Below are positions 60,046 through 64,000 of a stretch of 64,000 nucleotides of DNA, piece after piece. The position numbers and the translations under genes were made by a program. Each line of letters starts with the position of its first letter. Within the stretch, counting starts at the first letter, position 1. Origin of the DNA: Isoetes taiwanensis (taxonomy: Eukaryota > Streptophyta > Lycopodiopsida > Isoetales > Isoetaceae); assembly GCA_021234155.1 (NCBI GenBank), contig JAJEKV010000010.1:19999418-20063417 (forward strand). Direction: 5' to 3'. The notes under the pieces were generated by a model, which did not search any database, was not told where the DNA came from, and was given only the letters and a program-made list of their open reading frames with translations.

Positions 60046-60670
60046 CATTATTTGATGCTTCAATATGTTTGCCAGATGACTCACATCCTGGGGACATATG
60101 TTTCCAAATAAAGATAGCAGTTCTACTTCAAATTTGCATGTTTCTTTAAGGACGTTAGGTACATGGTCTCCAAAGTAATATCCTGCAATCAAATAGCAAT
60201 GCGTGATTTTATGAAACTCTTCCAAGCAATATTCGTCGGGTAACTAAAGAGCTTGCAAAAGATGAGGGCCTTCAGGCCATATACTACTGCTTTAACACTA
60301 TAGACCTCTACCAACAAAATCGAAGTCACAAAACATGTTACATCGGCCATGTTACGAATAGCCTCCTCATATAAATCTGAGTAGATTATCTAGGCATTGA
60401 CCATCAGTAATGGTGCTTACTTTGTGAACATGATATATGCAGACATCAATAGCATTACGTGGAAGCGAATTCATATCATCATGGATATGAATACCAGAAA
60501 TGTGGAACAGACCTGTTATCGACAAAGCTCAATTGCTCCTCGTTTATCCATAACAATGAAAAACTTTTAGCTGCTTCCATTTCGAATCGTTCCACAGCCA
60601 TAATATATGTCATCCATCAACCATGGATTAAAGTCCACCTAGTTACAGGGATCACAGGGGCAAAATTTCA
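60046..60670 (-). pseudogene. Possible multi-exon gene piece, minus strand
   Basis: Three exon-like blocks follow in order. The first opens with an ATG near 60597 reading MAVERFEMEAAKSFSLLWIN and ends at a GT near 60507. The second, around 60370-60290, reads SDLYEEAIRNMADVTCFVTS. The third, 60244-60046, is bounded by AG and GT; it reads LPDEYCLEEFHKITHCYLIA then FKL-free GYYFGDHVPNVLKETCKFEV and ends KHQIMQ. I do not recognise the protein. No complete reading across all blocks was established, so it may be a fragment or chance. Confidence 0.35.
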
Positions 60671-60699
60671 CCTAGACAAAATGAGAGTTCATGTTTGGT

Positions 60700-63200
60700 T
60701 GGTTTGATCATGATAAATAAGTGCATTCTGACTTCTGAGGTCACTTTATCCATATTATATGCAACTGCAATTTTATGGTGGTTTCATCACATTCTGCATC
60801 AACTTTGTGCAATGGGCAGTGAAAGTTACAATTTATCTAGTGGCATATGATCTATAGCACTTACTATTCCATTGCAAACACCAATCTACATTCTGTAGAT
60901 GGGCATTGTCTGTAGAGAAATCTAAGCTTGAGATAATAACCTACAATTGTCCTGCAAAGTTTCAGGTAGACCTGCATCCAAAGACATTGGTTTGACCAAT
61001 AGTCACCTTTACTTTGTCAAATTAGCAACAACACAATAGGCAAGAGCACAGACTTTTTGCATGAGCAATAGTTGTAATAGACAATTACCAAGGTGTAAAG
61101 GCAGAATGCTCCAAATAAAATTGACGTTGAGGCTATGAAACTACATGAAGCATAAATTTGAAATAAAGAGTTGCATGAAAGAGTTACCAAGGGAAGGAAT
61201 AAGGAAATGCTTTGCTGCACAAAAGTGAGAGCAAAATGCTCAAAACTTTGACATTGCCGTTAGCCATCAAACCCTAAGAAACCATCTGTGCAATCATTAT
61301 AAATGAAATATACTCATTATAACTTCCGACATTCAGAGATGGCTTTACCAGATAACAAATAATGTGTTATATTAATAAGGCCATATCGAAATCCTCATGT
61401 TCTTGGCAAACATGAAAATAAGAAGCATGCCATGCATTTTTTGATCTATCATCATGATCAAATGGCTTTCCAACTTAACCTACTCATTACTCATGCTAAG
61501 CAGACATATAGATGTTGACAATTCCCCAAGGAACAGACATAAAGGTGTTGACAATCATAAACCATCATTTCTAATTGGAGCCATGTCTGGATAGACATGG
61601 AATAACGTCACAAAAGAGAGCACCATGCGTCTTCATTGATTGCCTTTATGTTAGAATTTTCATGGCATCACCATTAACAATGCAACCAACTGATGTTTCT
61701 ATCTAACATAAATCACTTACCTGCTTGCTCCACTCTTCTGGCTTCTATAAGCTCATATATTTTGAAGACGACTTGTCAATCTTTGAGTTATCCCTCCTTG
61801 TCGAGGAACTGAAACCATGTTGTACTCCAAAATCATGAAAGACCTGAGTAAAATTATATGGCCTATTGAAGGGAATTAATTCAGTCAAATCTTCTCACAG
61901 AGAAGCCATGGCTCAGAAAAAGTAACAAAAAGAATAAGTTCTACCTACCTCACCAGTTAAGGACCATCCTTGCAAGTTAACAAAAATAATGGGTTGGAGA
62001 AGAAAATCGGTGCCCCCCAAGTAGATCTTAGAGTCAAGCAAGCTTTTTTTTTCTTAAGAGGAATAGTAAGCCTCAGGAAGAAGCCATGCAAGCTCAGCCT
62101 AAGCGGCGTTCTCCCTAACATTTCAAAGTAACCTCAAAGTAATCAGCCTAGTTAGTTTGATTAGATTGCAATCTAGCTGCAAATGGAAACTATACTGGCA
62201 CATGGCAAGTGGCAAGTGGCATCCATGCCACCGAGAGGAACGAAAAGACTAGAAGACCTAAAATCATAAGAAAGTTTATTTCTCGATTTTTGTGAAGTCA
62301 GGAAAATTTTCCGGCTGCCAATAAACCTTAAATCCTTAGGAAAATGGATGTAACGAAAAAAAATTCCTCCAAACTAGAAAATCCAAAGTTAATAAGTAGA
62401 TAACATGGCCGAAATGAGGAAGCCTATATTTCTTATATATGATTTTCGAAGATTTTTATGTGTATTTGTATCTAAATACCGTAAATGCTTATGGTGGCAC
62501 CTTGTTATATGAAAGAGAAGGGCTCAAACAAAAAAAAAAGAAGAACTAGTCAAAAGCACGTTTGATTACTTTGCATAGCCAATTGTAGGACATTGTGTGG
62601 GTGGTGTTTTAGTATAGTTTTTGCAAGGAATCGACAACTTTGGTTGATACTCACTTGCTTAATCCACATGAAAACTATTCAGAATACAGAGAAATTCCAT
62701 GCATGATTGTAATCAACCGCTTAGGTAAATCTACACTATAATGCTTATTATTTGAAAGCATATATAGGAAAAATGTGCCTTTTATTCAATCAACTTAAAT
62801 CTTGACATGTTTTGATTAGGATTGATTTTCCTCATTGTCAAGATCTCTAGATCTCTAGGATCACTGACTAATTTTTCTAGCATTGCTTTCTAATTGACAG
62901 TGCACTTTTCAGTAGCCTGCATTTGGCTCTTCTCAATGATGTTCTACTTGCTCTTTTTGGTTAAGTTATATCATTGTGCATCTCATCTCAGTATTATACC
63001 TTTATTTGAATAGTGAGAGGTTCTCCCAACATTTCAATATTAAAACTCGTGTAAAAGTATGCTCTAGATACCTTAAAATCAACAAGCTCAATAATAAAAC
63101 TCTGATGTGCAGTTTTGACCAAAATATAGATGGTTTCATGTCTCTATAAATCACATCCTTATTGTGCAGATGCTCCATTGCTTTTGCAGTTTGTAATATA
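60700..63200. other. AT-rich sequence without supported gene
   Basis: Short frames only, no repeats matching the rest of the window, no splice-consistent coding blocks that I can support. 59700-60040 is similar. Confidence 0.5.
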
Positions 63201-63214
63201 ATGTCCTTTGACTG

Positions 63215-63401
63215 TTGTCATCCTGGCAACAGTTTTTTCCCAGGTGGTTTTTAATCTGGGCCGGGGTGATTATGTTTTATTGTGTTTGTAAGGGCTTCGG
63301 CCCATGTTCTGGTAAGGGACTTCGGTCCCGTCTTGTACTTGTGGTCTCATAGCCCGATTGGGCTCCGTGGACGTTAAAAGTTTCTTCCTTCCTTCCTTCC
63401 T
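63215..63401 (+). mobile_element. 187-bp retroposon (LINE 3'-end type) with 11-bp TSD
   Basis: A perfect TCCTTTGACTG duplication (63204-63214, 63402-63412) flanks it. It has two hairpins with TTCG loops (GGGCTTCGGCCC and GGGACTTCGGTCCC), then CTCCGTGGACGTTAAAA and a TTCC simple-repeat tail. The end motif matches the LINE B 3' UTR, so it is a severely 5'-truncated LINE copy or a SINE using LINE enzymes. Confidence 0.88.
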
Positions 63402-63412
63402 TCCTTTGACTG

Positions 63413-64000
63413 CAAACGAGCTTTTATTTCCTCCATCTCTATCAGGTTCTCTTGTTTTTATCCATAAGTTCTAGCAGAAAACCTCTTTTCTTCCCACATC
63501 AGCATCTCCTCCAATCTTCAAATGGCGAATGAATAACAGAAGACATGAAGCAAGTTGCTTGCCAACATGGTTTCAAACACAACTGAAACAGTAATATAGA
63601 ACATGAAATGAAGTGCTTGAACAAGCCATGCCTCCACCTATCACATTTCAGCAGGCTACATGCACCAAATCAGGACCTGCAAGCACGTGATAGAACTCCC
63701 AAACACAATAGAATGGGCTTTAGAACATGATCATCCAACACTTGCTGCATATGACATTATTAGCCAATAAAACAGAACATACTTGCATAAAACAGGTGCC
63801 TGCACTAAAATAGAATACAATCAACATGTAATAGGTGTCTACAAAATCGAAATCACATGTGTTTATCTTTGGGGATTTGAACCCTCCCGCCAAATGGTTC
63901 TAACATTACTTCCTTATCCATATGCTGCTTGAGAAGGATTTGCGAGGATGAACAATAATGCACCATAAACACATCCACTTAACAAATCGAAGAGGCAGAA
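63413..64000. other. Unannotated AT-rich flank
   Basis: No gene, repeat or RNA feature recognised. Confidence 0.5.

Overview
This is nuclear DNA from a land plant and is almost entirely transposon. The evidence is plant-type Ty3/gypsy and Ty1/copia pol genes primed by initiator-Met tRNA (TGGTATCAGAGC), L1-type LINEs, a Helitron, and intron-containing fragments of a plant SPIKE1 (DOCK-family exchange factor) gene. The LINE type hints at a seed-free plant, but the lineage cannot be settled from this window. I see no intact host gene, rRNA or tRNA gene.

Layout. One degenerate LINE ('LINE B') is the oldest host and is now in three pieces: 41713-42038, 49618-50704 and 58485-59255. It was split by (1) LINE A (42039-49617), itself split by a 3.5-kb insertion (46034-49554) carrying gene fragments; (2) a copia element (50705-58484, 5-bp TSD GCTTT), itself carrying a minus-strand L1 fragment, a TTAA-flanked DNA element with a hAT-type MITE inside it, and a CCCGGGG-ended MITE; and (3) on the left, LTR-element sequence running from 41712 to the window start. 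Reading leftward, that sequence is a related LTR (40683-41712), then a 1.6-kb minus-strand LTR (39059-40682) with its PBS and leader (37917-39058). The matching 3' LTR is cut by the window start (1-1550). Between these two same-orientation LTRs lies a large inverted repeat. Its left arm is 1551-8650 and its right arm is about 12646-37763, around a 4-kb centre (8650-12645) made of its own repeats.

The right arm alone took three insertions: a 3.3-kb segment (13294-16569), a complete 13.1-kb chromovirus-like gypsy element (16947-30037, TSD GATAG) and a 2.5-kb Helitron (33547-36037). The left arm keeps the empty sites for the gypsy element and the Helitron, so their borders are known to the base.

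The most notable coding feature is in the gypsy element. An extra ORF upstream of gag (19181-20039) begins MARTKQTARK, the N-terminal tail of histone H3 including K4 and K9. The pol of the same element ends in a chromodomain-like segment, the class of module that reads methylated H3 tails. This suggests a histone-mimic and reader pair within one retroelement. The gypsy gag-pol itself is frame-broken throughout.

To the right of LINE B (59256-64000) the DNA is AT-rich. It holds a possible minus-strand exon cluster near 60-60.7 kb and a 187-bp retroposon with a perfect 11-bp target duplication (63215-63401).
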